Origin: Conidiobolus incongruus B7586
Lineage: Eukaryota > Entomophthoromycota > Entomophthoromycetes > Entomophthorales > Conidiobolaceae
Length of the DNA stretch: 18,877 bases
Assembly: GCA_000697335.1 (NCBI GenBank)
Contig: JNEM01012381.1
Location: forward strand, 1-18,877
Direction: 5' to 3'
A model generated the notes under the pieces. The model saw nothing but the letters and a program-made list of their open reading frames with translations, did no database searches and was not told where the DNA came from. This document shows, piece after piece, positions 10,149 through 18,877 of this stretch. The position numbers were made by a program, and so were the translations under genes. Every line of letters starts with the position of its first letter. The first letter of the stretch is position 1.

Positions 10149-10540
10149 TATAATAGTAGTTAAATTAATATAGTATAGAGGAAAACTTAATATAAAAGTA
10201 GTGTGTGTAGAATATAATAATATAACATAGCTATAGTGTGCAAGTGTAAACAAAGTTTAATTAAGTTTCAAACTAGGATGAGTCACTAATATATTAAAAT
10301 TTATATTAGGTAGTGTTAATATCCTACAATATTAATAGAATATAGTTTCAATTTTAGAAATAGTGTAAAAGTAAAAAATAGTAAGAATTGAGAAGAAAAA
10401 AAAGAACCTAATTTATTAAATAATTTAATACTATTTATACAATTAATTTAACTATATAAGTATAAATTAATCATATAATTTATAGTTAATTGGATTATAT
10501 AAAAGTATATATAAGAATTTAGAGAACTAATCTCTTAACA
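10149..10540 (-). repeat. 5' LTR of element G
   Basis: A 392-bp partner of 4838-5229, ending ttaaca at 10540, which is the TGTTAA start when read in element orientation. It adjoins the N-terminal RT part of element A at 10541. I could not identify the tRNA-binding primer site inside it with confidence. Confidence 0.93.
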
Positions 10541-10694
10541 CATATAAACTTGTAATAACTATTTATTAGATTAAACATATTAAAAATAAGTTTAGATTAT
10601 AATATGTTAATAATATCTTATATATTTAGCAATAAATACTTTTCTTTAATTATTATAGCATTAATTAGTTTATAGTAACATATTTTGAGAAAGC
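10541..10694 (-). mobile_element. Element A (Ty3/Gypsy fossil), N-terminal RT part
   Basis: On the minus strand this reads as the first conserved blocks of a Gypsy RT: an SLRICVDYRKLNAITI-like block near 10645-10694, a KYPLPNIQD-like block near 10610-10640, and an FDLINGYY-like block near 10550-10575. Element G follows directly, and the remainder of the domain lies at 4240-4837. On the other side RT similarity stops at about 10694, where repeat R1 begins, with no protease or gag visible beyond. So A is incomplete here, through a deletion or another junction. Confidence 0.8.
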
Positions 10695-11279
10695 TGTGTT
10701 TGGAATAGTATAAGCAAAAGAGAGAGATCTAGGGAATTCTATGTAAAGGTTAAGGAGATAAGGGGTTTATTGATTTAAGCTAAATAGCTGGAAACAACCT
10801 AGATTAAACTCCTTCTATATAAAATAGCTTTGTTTCTGTATTCTATATATAATACATAGAGTAATAGGTTTCTGGAGTTTTCTGGAGGGTTGTATTAACA
10901 CTAGCTGGGAAGTCAAGTGTCTAATAACTTTTAAGTAAATAGTTGTCTTCTAGGATAGCACTTGTTTGGTGATATAAAAGAGGTAATTTATTGTTTAACT
11001 TGGATTATTAGGCTGTACCCTAGGAAGAGGACCAATGTGATAACTTGGTTGTAGTCAGCATATTTATAGTTTGCTTGATGTGTCTTCCCAGAGTACAAAC
11101 CATACATCAAATGGAACAATTAATTGCATTGCTTGGGTGTATTTTGTGGTTATGTTGCATATGGATCTGTAACAGGGTTCTTGAATGAATTGAATTGAAT
11201 TGAATTGAATTGTTAAGGATGAACAGGTCCTCTAGCCCATGACAATAACTTTGGAGAAGCACCAATTCTCTCAATATAT
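10695..11279. other. GC-richer, CpG-free island; better copy of repeat R1
   Basis: GC rises abruptly to roughly 40% from under 20% on either side, and falls again after about 11280. The first part (10695 to about 11020) is the less mutated copy of R1 at 275-600. It contains a TATA-like box (ctatataaaatagct, 10815-10829). It starts TGTGTTTGG at 10695 and has an ACA at 11242-11244, so a solo LTR is possible, but I find no convincing target duplication. No open frame of note exists. I saw no CpG in the whole 585 bp, although TpG and CpA are common. It could be a young solo LTR, a non-coding repeat, or host DNA caught between elements. Confidence 0.6.
11187..11211 (+). repeat. (GAATT)5 microsatellite
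   Basis: Five exact tandem copies of GAATT, preceded at 11181-11186 by a related ttgaat. It lies inside the GC-richer island and is the only clean short tandem array I noticed there. Confidence 0.95.
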
Positions 11280-11959
11280 TAATATCAAATTCTTATGATT
11301 CCCCAAATAAAATTAAGCAAATCCTTTATAATATACTAATAAAATAACTGATTTACTAAATTTCTTGCTAATAATTTGATATTTATTATTTTATAAATTT
11401 GTTTATATAATTATGTATTTCTTTGATAAAACTAATTATATAAAATTAATATCCTTAAAAATAATATTATAAAATATTTTTATTGAAAATTTTAATATTT
11501 TAATTATATACTAATAATAAAAATTTAAAATTTAAAAATAAATCTATAAAATTAAAATATAATATTGATTTTGATTTTTTGATTTTTTTAAAACAATGAT
11601 TTATTTAAAATTAAATAAATAAATAAATAGTATCTTATTAATAAAATATTGTATTAATCCTTTATTATTGAAATTCTCTTAAATTTTAATCAAAATATAA
11701 TATTATATTTATTATATAATATATATTAATAATATTATTATTATAAAATTAAAAAAATAGGAAATTTTTTAATTTCTGATTTTTCAAACATATTATTAGT
11801 TTCAAATAAAAGAATATATATAAAACAAATAAGAAAATAAATAAGAAAATAAATAGTATTAAACTATACATATATAAATATATATATAATAACTTTTTTA
11901 ATTAAAAAAAATTTTTTTAAAATTAGCTATTTAATTTAATTATATTTAAACTAAATAAT
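11280..11959. other. AT-rich stretch without gene
   Basis: Very A/T-rich, with homopolymer runs and TA repeats such as 11869-11889. No protein motif on either strand. The right half may include the left end of the mariner element: a weak inverted-repeat candidate starts near 11758 (taggaaattttttaatttc), with a partner near 13031-13051. Confidence 0.45.
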
Positions 11960-12985
11960 AACTATCAAAGGTTTTTATTTTAGTATCAATACAACTTAAC
12001 CATAACCCTTTTAAAGTTATTTAAAATTTACAAACAGCTTTTAATAATAAAGTATTATCTAAATCAACAATTTATTGTTTAGTAAATTATTTCAAGGCTA
12101 AGAGAAAAACTACCCAAAGCCTATTAAAATCTAGAATACTAATTTCAACTATTATTCTTTTAATTATTAATAAAGTAAAAAAACATATCAAAAAACACCC
12201 TTTTATTTTAATTAAAGAATTATCAAAAAACTCTAATATTAGTTACATAAGTATTTTATATATATTAAAGTTTAAATTAAAATTAATTAATAAAAATATA
12301 AAATAGGTACCTTATAATTTAACTAAGGTTAAAACAAGTTAGAATAGCTATTGCTAAACAAAAATTACTAAGGTATAATCTGAAACCAAAGCTTTAATAA
12401 TAAATTATTATAATTGATGAATCTTAGATTTATTTGTATAATCCTTTATTAAAACATAAATTAAAGTGTTAGATTAAGTTGAATCAACCCTCTTTATAAA
12501 TTCCTTTAAATAAATACTTTGTTGATAAGTAAATATTAATTATTATAATAAATTATAATAGTATATGTTATTTTTATTTAGTTCCTAAAAGAAAATTAAT
12601 TAATAAGAAACTTTATTTTTTTATTATTAAATAATATTTTTTCTAATTGGTATTCTCAATATAATTTGAGAAAACCTATTATTTTACATCATAGTTATAA
12701 AATACATAAATTTAAAGTTGTAAGAAACTTTTTAATTAAAAATAACTAGAAAAAATTACCACATCTAGTATATTCTGTAGATTATAACCTATATAATTAT
12801 AATTGTTTTAAGTAATTAAAAAACTAGCTTATAGGAAAGAAAATTTCTACAGGAAAATTTAATTGGTTTATGAAGTATCAAATTTTAATCTTTAATAAAA
12901 AGAACTATTTTTTAAGTATTAGATCTTTGCTAAGAGTATAGCAAAAAGTTATTAGAAATAAAAAAAATTATTAATTTTATATTAT
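11960..12985 (+). pseudogene. Mariner (DD34D) transposase, inactivated
   Basis: The plus strand encodes remains of a mariner-family transposase of about the usual 330-345 residues. In order: a helix-turn-helix region (STIYCLVNYFKAKRK, about 12063-12110), the first catalytic block (IIIDESxIYLYNPLLKHK, about 12407-12465), an LHH block at 12684-12692 corresponding to LHHDNA, and LPHLVYSVDYNLYN near 12756-12800, corresponding to LPHPPYSPDLAPCD. The spacing of these last blocks fits DD34D. The blocks sit in three reading frames, so there are at least two frameshifts: one just before 12416 and one between about 12480 and 12684. There are also many TAA/TAG stops, often where Trp or Gln is expected. 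The third catalytic Asp is now Asn, and the second is not seen. A 1.3-kb element between a weak TIR pair at about 11758 and 13051 is possible. It is unrelated in subfamily to the Tc1-type element at 1624-3196. Confidence 0.82.
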
Positions 12986-13333
12986 ATATTTATTTTTACT
13001 TTTTATATATTAAAATATTTATTTTTTTTCAATTGCAAAAAATTCCCATTATTTAAATTATTAAGTAATATTTATAAATTTATTCTTATAAATTTTTCAT
13101 AATAATAAGAATTTATTATCTAAAGATCATTATAGTTATTATATAGTCATTATTAACTATTATAAATATATTTATTATAAAAATGAAAATTAATCAAAAA
13201 CAATAAATAAAATAATTAAATTATAAAATATAATAAATCAATTTATACTTAAAAATCTAAAATAATTAAAATTATAATTATGATTTTAAATTTATATTAA
13301 TCATACCTTAAAATTTATAAGTTAGAATATTTT
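12986..13333. other. AT-rich stretch without gene
   Basis: Sequence between the mariner remains and the LTR of element B. Apart from the weak right-end candidate for the mariner TIR near 13031-13051 (read inward on the minus strand as atgggaattttttgc), I see nothing in it. Confidence 0.45.
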
Positions 13334-14119
13334 TGTAAAGTATAGGGGGTTAAACCTTCAATAAATATTTTAAAATTATTTATAATTATATTAAATAATA
13401 AGTTAAACTTAAAAGCATTAATCTTCTAAATTTATTTAAAAATTAAAGGTAAATACTCAAGGTAGTATATATATCTTTATTTTTAGCTAGCATATATATA
13501 CTATTATAATATATATTTTAGAATTTTATCTCTTTCTAGAATATATTATATTTATACAAATCTACAATATTATAAGATAGTTAAAGATTTAAATCACAAA
13601 GCTTTTTAAGATTTTAAATTATTGTTTTATATAATTAACTAAAGTTATCTTTTTTAGTTAATTATAAGAATATCTTACTTTATTAAATTTAACTTTATTA
13701 GTTATACTAATAATAAAATTATATACTATTATTTATATAATGTTAAATATAACTAAGCTTACCACAAATAATCTAATAATATATAAATTAACTAATATTA
13801 AAATTATAGATATCATTATAATTATAGACACTATTATAATTATATTAAATATTAAATTAAATAACTTTGTTAAGAGTTAAATTACTTAACTTTATTAAAC
13901 TAAAAAATAATAATAACAAAACTAAAATTATTTCAACTAAAGATTATTAAGTAAGTTTAATATCTTTATATATATTGAAATTATAATAATATAGTTATTA
14001 TTGAATTATATTAACTTTACATATATAATTAGTTAAATTAAACTAATTTTATAAGATATTTCAGTATAATATTAATTTAACTTTAATTAATAAAATATAA
14101 AGATAAAAGAATCTTTATA
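13334..14119 (-). repeat. 3' LTR of element B
   Basis: The first 214 bp match 18664-18877 in the same orientation at a constant offset of 5330. It begins TGTAAAG at 13334, and its far end, read on the other strand, begins TATAAAG, an approximate terminal inverted repeat as LTRs have. It stops where the purine-tract complement begins at 14120. The 786-bp length rests on that single edge. Confidence 0.75.
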
Positions 14120-14131
14120 TCTCTCCTTTCC
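14120..14131 (-). other. Polypurine tract of element B
   Basis: Reads ggaaaggagaga on the minus strand, directly before the LTR start. This is the usual site of plus-strand priming in LTR elements. It is the only long purine tract in its neighbourhood and supports both the orientation and the LTR edge. Confidence 0.7.
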
Positions 14132-14169
14132 TAAAATTTAGAATTTTAAGTTAATTAAGGTATTTTTTA

Positions 14170-14420
14170 TAAAAATCTTATACTAGTTTTTTTATATTGC
14201 TATAATTAATAATAGTATTTTAGGTAGTTTTTTTACTTAACTAGGTATTATAATTTCTTATATTAGATTTTTAAATTTAAGATTTCTTTTACTCTATATT
14301 TTTTAACATTATTAACTAAAATAAAGGTATTTATATTTTTTAATATCTTTTTATAATGTAAACTAAAGAGAGACTTATGAAATACTAGATAAATCTTATA
14401 ATTCTTAGGTAATTTTAAAT
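14170..14420 (-). mobile_element. Element B: integrase tail and chromodomain remains
   Basis: The minus strand shows a KLPKNYKIYLVFHKSLF-like block near 14360-14410, as in the GPY/F-type tail of chromovirus integrases. It is followed by a YRVKEILNLKI-like block near 14260-14300 and a KLxYLVKxKNYPKY-like block near 14220-14255, the chromodomain signature. This places B among the chromoviruses. Fossil. Confidence 0.8.
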
Positions 14421-14559
14421 TATTTATTATATATTATTAGATTAATCTTATTAATAAAATTAAATAAACTAATTCTTTTATTGTTTAATTTGTTACTTAA
14501 TTAGTTTATTTTTAGGTTTTTTGTGTTTAAATAAATATATTAATTAATATTTAACTTTT

Positions 14560-15330
14560 TTAATAATATATATTTCTTATTATAGAATTTCTTATAATTT
14601 TCTTTTATTTTATTAATATTACTTTTTAACTTATTATATATTTACTTCAACTTATCAACTTCAATAGCAACAACTTTATTAATAATATCTATTAGGGTAA
14701 TCTATATATTTATATTATATCTAAAATTAATATAAAAGGGTGAATATTTAATAAAAATCTAGAAATAATTATTATATATTATTTGGGTTAAGGATAAATA
14801 TTTAAGTTAGTTATTTTATTAATAGTTGATATATTTCTTTAAGTAAGTTTTTAAGATTTAATTTACTTTTTTAGTTTAACTATTAGTTTCTAGATATATT
14901 ATAATTGATAGTTTTACTTTTATATATAAACACTTAAATAATTCCTTTTAAAATATTAATATGAATAATAAATCTTAATCTGATAGAATCTGTCTTAAAA
15001 TATTATGTATCTTAATTATATTATTTAATAACAACTTAGTTGTTTATTTAGTTATAATTATTTTTTAACAGGGAATAAAATAAGTGTATTTAGTTAATTT
15101 ATCAACTACTATATAAATAAAGTTATAACCTTTTGATATAAGTAAACCTATTATAAAATCTATACTAATTAAACTTTAAAATCTTTTAAATATAGGTAAT
15201 AATATTAGATAACCTAATTTTAATTAAGTTATCACCTTATTCTTTTATTATTTAATATATTACTTGATATATTACTTTATATTATAATATAAATTTAGTT
15301 AATTATAAAACTATTGTATTATACTAATAG
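14560..15330 (-). mobile_element. Element B: integrase remains
   Basis: The catalytic core is easy to recognise on the minus strand: an FIIGLP-like start near 15125-15150, an LSDRDLLF-like catalytic block near 14970-14995, and an ETDGQTERVNQILKTYL-like block near 14835-14890 leading to an AYNNS-like block near 14770-14790. These are in the order and spacing of Ty3/Gypsy integrases. Fossil. Confidence 0.88.
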
Positions 15331-15649
15331 TTTTAGTTATTCTTTTATAACTAAATACTAAAGATTATGTAGGTTTATAATAATTCTTTTTTTTATTATT
15401 TTATTTAGAAAAAAAACCTTATTTTTATATAAGATTACTTTTTTCTACTTATTGTAATTTTTAATAAGCTTTTTAATTAACTTTTAACAATCTTTATATA
15501 ATAAAGTAATTTCGTTTGAGCTTTTACTATTTTTTTAGTATTATCTAACTTAATTGTTAATATAATAGCATATCACAAGTTTAATAAGAGTAGTAATATA
15601 AAAAACTTCTTTATATTTTTTATTTGATTTAATAAATATAATAATATAT

Positions 15650-16010
15650 CTAACACTACTTATTTTAATTTAAGATAGTAATAAAACTCAGAGTTAAACT
15701 ATAAGAATAAACTTTATTTATTTTGTTTTTAATTTAATAACTTTAGTTTTTTAAAATATAATAAATTTTTATAGTTATAATAGATAATCACTAAATGTTT
15801 TATATCTATATAAAACTATTTATAATGTTTAAAAGCTTCTACTACAGTTAATAATTCTTTATTATAAATCTTATAGTTTGTTTTTATAGAATTTAACTTT
15901 CTATTAAAAAAGAATATTAGAGTTAATTTTCCTTATGTATTATATTATTATAATACTACATTAATTATTTTATTAGATATATTTATCTTTAAGATAAAAG
16001 TATTTTTAAA
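15650..16010 (-). mobile_element. Element B: RNase H region
   Basis: Lies between RT and integrase, where Gypsy elements carry RNase H. I can follow weak similarity to the family on the minus strand, but individual motifs are worn, so the call rests mainly on position. Confidence 0.5.
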
Positions 16011-16149
16011 ATTTAACTATACTAAAATATTAAACTTTAGAAATAATTGTTTCATTTTATTAAAAGTTATAGTAACTATATTTATCTACTTGAATTTATT
16101 AAAACTCTTTGTTAAATCTATTAATAAAATTACTAATTTTGAATTATTT

Positions 16150-16950
16150 TATATAAAATTTCTATAGAAGTTATAGAATCTTAAGAATAACCTTGTTTTT
16201 TTTAAAGTTGAAGATATTTTCTATTCTTTAATAACTTATATCTTTTTTAAATTTATTGATATTTCAGTTTGTTATATAACAAAACTTAATAATTCAACAC
16301 TTTTTTTATTAAATTATAACTTCTTTAACTTAACTTATAACTTTTAATTTTAGAAAATTTATAGTATTTGTTTTATATATTCTTTATACTTCTTTTGAAT
16401 CTTTAAATATATTAGTATATTATTTAAGTATATAATTATAAATTAGTTCAGATATTTTTTTATTATATTATTTATAAAGTATTAAAAGATTATAAAGGTA
16501 TTTGTTAATTTAAAAAGCACAACTTAATATTTAAAATAATTATATTTTATCTAGAAAATAGTCTTTTATTTATTACCAGGTTTAATTTTAATTAAGTTAT
16601 AAACTTTTCTAAAGTTAAACTTAGTAAATATTCTTGCTTTATTTAATTATATAAATAATTCTTTAATTAGCAAAAATAAATATTAGTTTTTTTAATAATA
16701 GTATTAAATTTTCAGTAGTTATTATAAAGTCTTAGTGAATTATTTTTCTTTTTTACAAATATAATTATGGTACTTATTAGGGATTAACTATGTTTTATAA
16801 ATCTATTTGCTAACATTTTATTTAATTATTCTTTTAACTCTTTTAACTCTTTTTAAGTTAATATATATATAAAACTAAATAGGGGTATTTTATTATCTTC
16901 TAATATAGTCTTATAATTATATTTTATAGTAATAACTCTATTACTTTTAC
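16150..16950 (-). mobile_element. Element B: reverse transcriptase remains
   Basis: The minus strand contains a YLDDILIYSK-type catalytic motif near 16400-16440, preceded by the region that carries the N-terminal RT blocks and followed by the connection segment towards RNase H. Its distance from the integrase is normal for the family. Fossil with many breaks. Confidence 0.8.
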
Positions 16951-17439
16951 TTTATTGAATATTTCTTTGAATTTTATATACTTAAATGGGATATAAAACT
17001 TAAATAGTAAATTTTAAATAATTGCTAAAATATATTTATATTTGTTTTTTGTAGAGTTACTAACATTATCTTTTAATTTTTTTATAACTATTTGCTAGTA
17101 TATATTTATTAAAACTCTATAACAAAAGGACTAATAGTGGTTTTGATATAATTTAACTAAATATAAGTGTTCTTAAACCTGTTAAATTCTTGTGTTAAAG
17201 CTTTAGTTATCTTATTATAGAACTTTTCTAAGGATGTAACTAAATATTGTTATATTAATTAAGAATTAAAAACTTTGTAAATTTTTACTTTGTTTAAGAT
17301 ATTTAGTATAAGATTTTCCTTTAAAAGTTATTCTAGTTTTAAATTATTTTAAAAATGCTAATTTTAATAATTAACTCTTTAACTAATTTGTTATTATATT
17401 AATATTTACTTTGTGATCCTTTATTTAATTATAGTTGAT

Positions 17440-17600
17440 AATAATAAAAAATGCTAATAACTTTATAATATATACTTTCAACTTTATAACTTAATTATAA
17501 CAAAAAATATTTAAAGATTTTAATTAACTAGTGATATAATTATTTAGTAATTTACCTTCAATATTAGTAGGTTAGAAAATTCTAATAGGATTAACTCTAT
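17440..17600 (-). mobile_element. Element B: protease region (probable)
   Basis: Minus-strand sequence between gag and RT with a hydrophobic block followed by a Ser/Cys-containing stretch that could correspond to the DSGA region of the aspartic protease. The position fits and the residues are weak. Confidence 0.4.
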
Positions 17601-17769
17601 TTAATTAAAATTAATATACCAATAGCTTAGCTATATAAGAATATAAGGTATTTATATTAAAAAATATTACTATAATTATAATTTTATTATTATCTCTTAT
17701 AAACATTAATTATAATAAGGGGTATTTTATTGTTTTATTATCTATAATTAAAGCTTTAGTTTTTAAATT

Positions 17770-18663
17770 CTTATATTAAAAATATTTTTTAATTATATAG
17801 CTATTTGCATTATATTTTAAATATAAATTATTTTTCAATTAGTATGTTTTTTCTATTGATATTAGTTTAATGTTTTTTAAAATCAATCCCTTATTTTTAT
17901 AATTATTCTTTTTTAAATAATTAATTTTTTTACTATTAGCTTTATTCTTTGTAATTTTATTTTTATCAACTTTAATAATAGTCTTTATTAAATTATTAAG
18001 GGATTTAATTAATAGTAATAATAATAACTTTTCCTTTAACTTAAGGTTTAATTTATTTTTAATCAAACTATTAGTTGTGTTTTTATTGAAATTAGCTTAT
18101 ATATATAATAAATTTATCTCTTAACAAAACTCTATTATAAATCTATTACCTTAGTATAGTATATGTATTTTATTAGAAATTAAGTGTTATTTATTAATAA
18201 TTCTAAAATTCTTCTTTAAAAAATCAACAATATTTTTAAATAATATATTTTCTTTTGAAGGAAACTATTTTATAAATTAAATTACTTTATTTAATATAAG
18301 GTTATTTAACTTTATACTTATATAGTTAACTTTATCTTTTTCTTTATTAAATTAGTAGAAACTAAAACATATAATCAATAAGTATATAGAGTTATTTAAC
18401 TCTTTAACTTTATTGTTAAACTTAAGTAAGTTAAAAAATTTAATATTTAATTTAAAAGCTATTAAATTTTATAATATTAGTAGAAGTAAAAAACAACTTG
18501 CTTTAATATTTTTAATAATTATTTAATAATGGGATATCTTATTTTTTTATTAAAAAACTTCCATACACTAATTAATATATGAATTATATTAGCTATTAAA
18601 GTTATTACTCTAATATATAATCTAAACACTATGTTTTTAAATGGAAATTGAAACAAAATATAA
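17770..18663 (-). mobile_element. Element B: gag region with zinc knuckle
   Basis: From the 5' LTR down to about 17770 lies the gag position. An open stretch at 17839-18066 is very rich in Lys, Asn and Leu, as expected for the basic linker before the nucleocapsid after A/T mutation. Just past it, near 17780-17830 on the minus strand, a CCHC-like zinc knuckle can be made out (spacing x2, x4, x4). The open stretch is not a host gene. Confidence 0.65.
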
Positions 18664-18877
18664 AATAGAATATAAAGGGTTAAATCTTCAGTAATTTTTT
18701 TGAAAAAAAAATTAGTTATATTAAATAATAAGTTAAATATAAAAATATTTATCCTTTAGACTTATTTAAAAGTTAAAAATAAATACTTAAGATAGTATAT
18801 ACATCCTTTGTTTTTAACTAATATATATATATATTATTATAATATATACTTTAGAGTTTTATCTTTTTTTAGAACAA
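18664..18877 (-). repeat. 5' LTR of element B, partial
   Basis: Repeats 13334-13547 with a constant offset and continues past the end of the window. The shared core includes tatattaaataataagtta near 18718-18736. Differences from the other LTR are mostly transitions, as in element G. Confidence 0.82.

Larger units (their letters stand above)
4838..10540 (-). mobile_element. Element G: Ty3/Gypsy chromovirus nested in element A
   Basis: A 5703-bp LTR retrotransposon fossil with two 392-bp LTRs (4838-5229 and 10149-10540) in direct orientation. Coding remains run on the minus strand in the order gag, protease, RT, RNase H, integrase, chromodomain, the usual Ty3/Gypsy order, with a C-terminal chromodomain marking a chromovirus. 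A purine-rich tract, seen as ctccc on the plus strand at 5230-5234, adjoins the 3' LTR. It lies inside the RT domain of element A. The five bases before the left LTR (ataaa, 4833-4837) recur at 10544-10548, three bases beyond the right LTR, a possible but imperfect target duplication. It is heavily decayed, with dozens of breaks, and non-functional. The internal length is normal, so it was probably whole when it inserted. Confidence 0.92.
13334..18877 (-). mobile_element. Element B: Ty3/Gypsy chromovirus, cut by window end
   Basis: An LTR retrotransposon fossil on the minus strand. The 3' LTR is at 13334-14119. A purine-rich tract follows, then remains of chromodomain, integrase, RNase H, RT, protease and gag in the expected order, then the first 214 bp of the 5' LTR at 18664-18877. 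If the second LTR has the same length, the whole element would be about 6.1 kb. The internal region (about 4.5 kb) is of normal size. It is heavily decayed throughout, with dozens of breaks, and not functional. It differs clearly in sequence from element G, so it is a separate family of the same broad group. Confidence 0.9.

Noticed and set aside
11181-11211. GAATT array as a telomere-like or CRISPR repeat
   Set aside because: Only five pentamers with no spacers; it is an ordinary microsatellite.
10687-11260. gagaaagc at 10687-10694 and gagaagc at 11254-11260 as a target-site duplication bounding the GC island
   Set aside because: The match is imperfect and the right boundary it implies does not end in CA, so it does not fit an LTR insertion.
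17839-18066. 75-codon Lys/Asn/Leu-rich open frame as a possible new basic protein
   Set aside because: It lies in the gag position of element B next to a zinc-knuckle remnant, and its composition follows from A/T mutation.
1-18877. Organelle genome or an AT-rich protist such as Plasmodium, suggested by the base composition
   Set aside because: No mitochondrial or plastid gene, no tRNA or rRNA, and no intact gene at all. LTR elements with transition-only divergence and a GC island fit RIP-affected nuclear fungal DNA better.

Overview
This window is a fungal-type AT-rich repeat graveyard. Base composition is about 80% A+T or more over most of its length, CpG is almost absent (I found only two by eye, near 1249 and 15513), and every recognisable coding region belongs to a transposable element decayed mainly by C-to-T and G-to-A transitions. 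That pattern is what repeat-induced point mutation (RIP) leaves in filamentous ascomycetes, which are the most likely source; the species cannot be named from the sequence. I see no intact host gene, no tRNA or rRNA and no CRISPR array.

Layout, left to right. 275-600 is a degraded copy of a dispersed repeat (R1). 1624-3196 is a Tc1-type DNA transposon with terminal inverted repeats, TA flanks and a full-length 338-codon transposase frame on the minus strand interrupted only by stop codons. 3688-3925 is a 238-bp MITE that is a clean internal-deletion derivative of the same transposon. About 4240-4837 and 10541-10694 are two parts of one Ty3/Gypsy reverse transcriptase domain (element A). They are separated by a nested Ty3/Gypsy chromovirus (element G, 4838-10540) with two 392-bp LTRs and remains of gag, protease, RT, RNase H, integrase and chromodomain on the minus strand. 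10695-11279 is a sharply bounded island of much higher GC that begins with the better-preserved R1 copy. About 11960-12985 holds a decayed mariner (DD34D) transposase on the plus strand. 13334 to the window end is a third Gypsy chromovirus (element B) on the minus strand, with one complete LTR (13334-14119), a full set of decayed domains, and the start of the second LTR cut by the window edge.

The genes do not form a pathway: this is stratified transposon debris. A is older than G, which lies inside it. The LTRs of G differ almost only by transitions, so the insertion is probably younger than raw divergence suggests. The most informative points are the parent/MITE pair, in which the MITE is less mutated than its parent, and the GC island, which contains no CpG yet keeps its TpG and CpA. 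Nothing here looks like a new molecular system.
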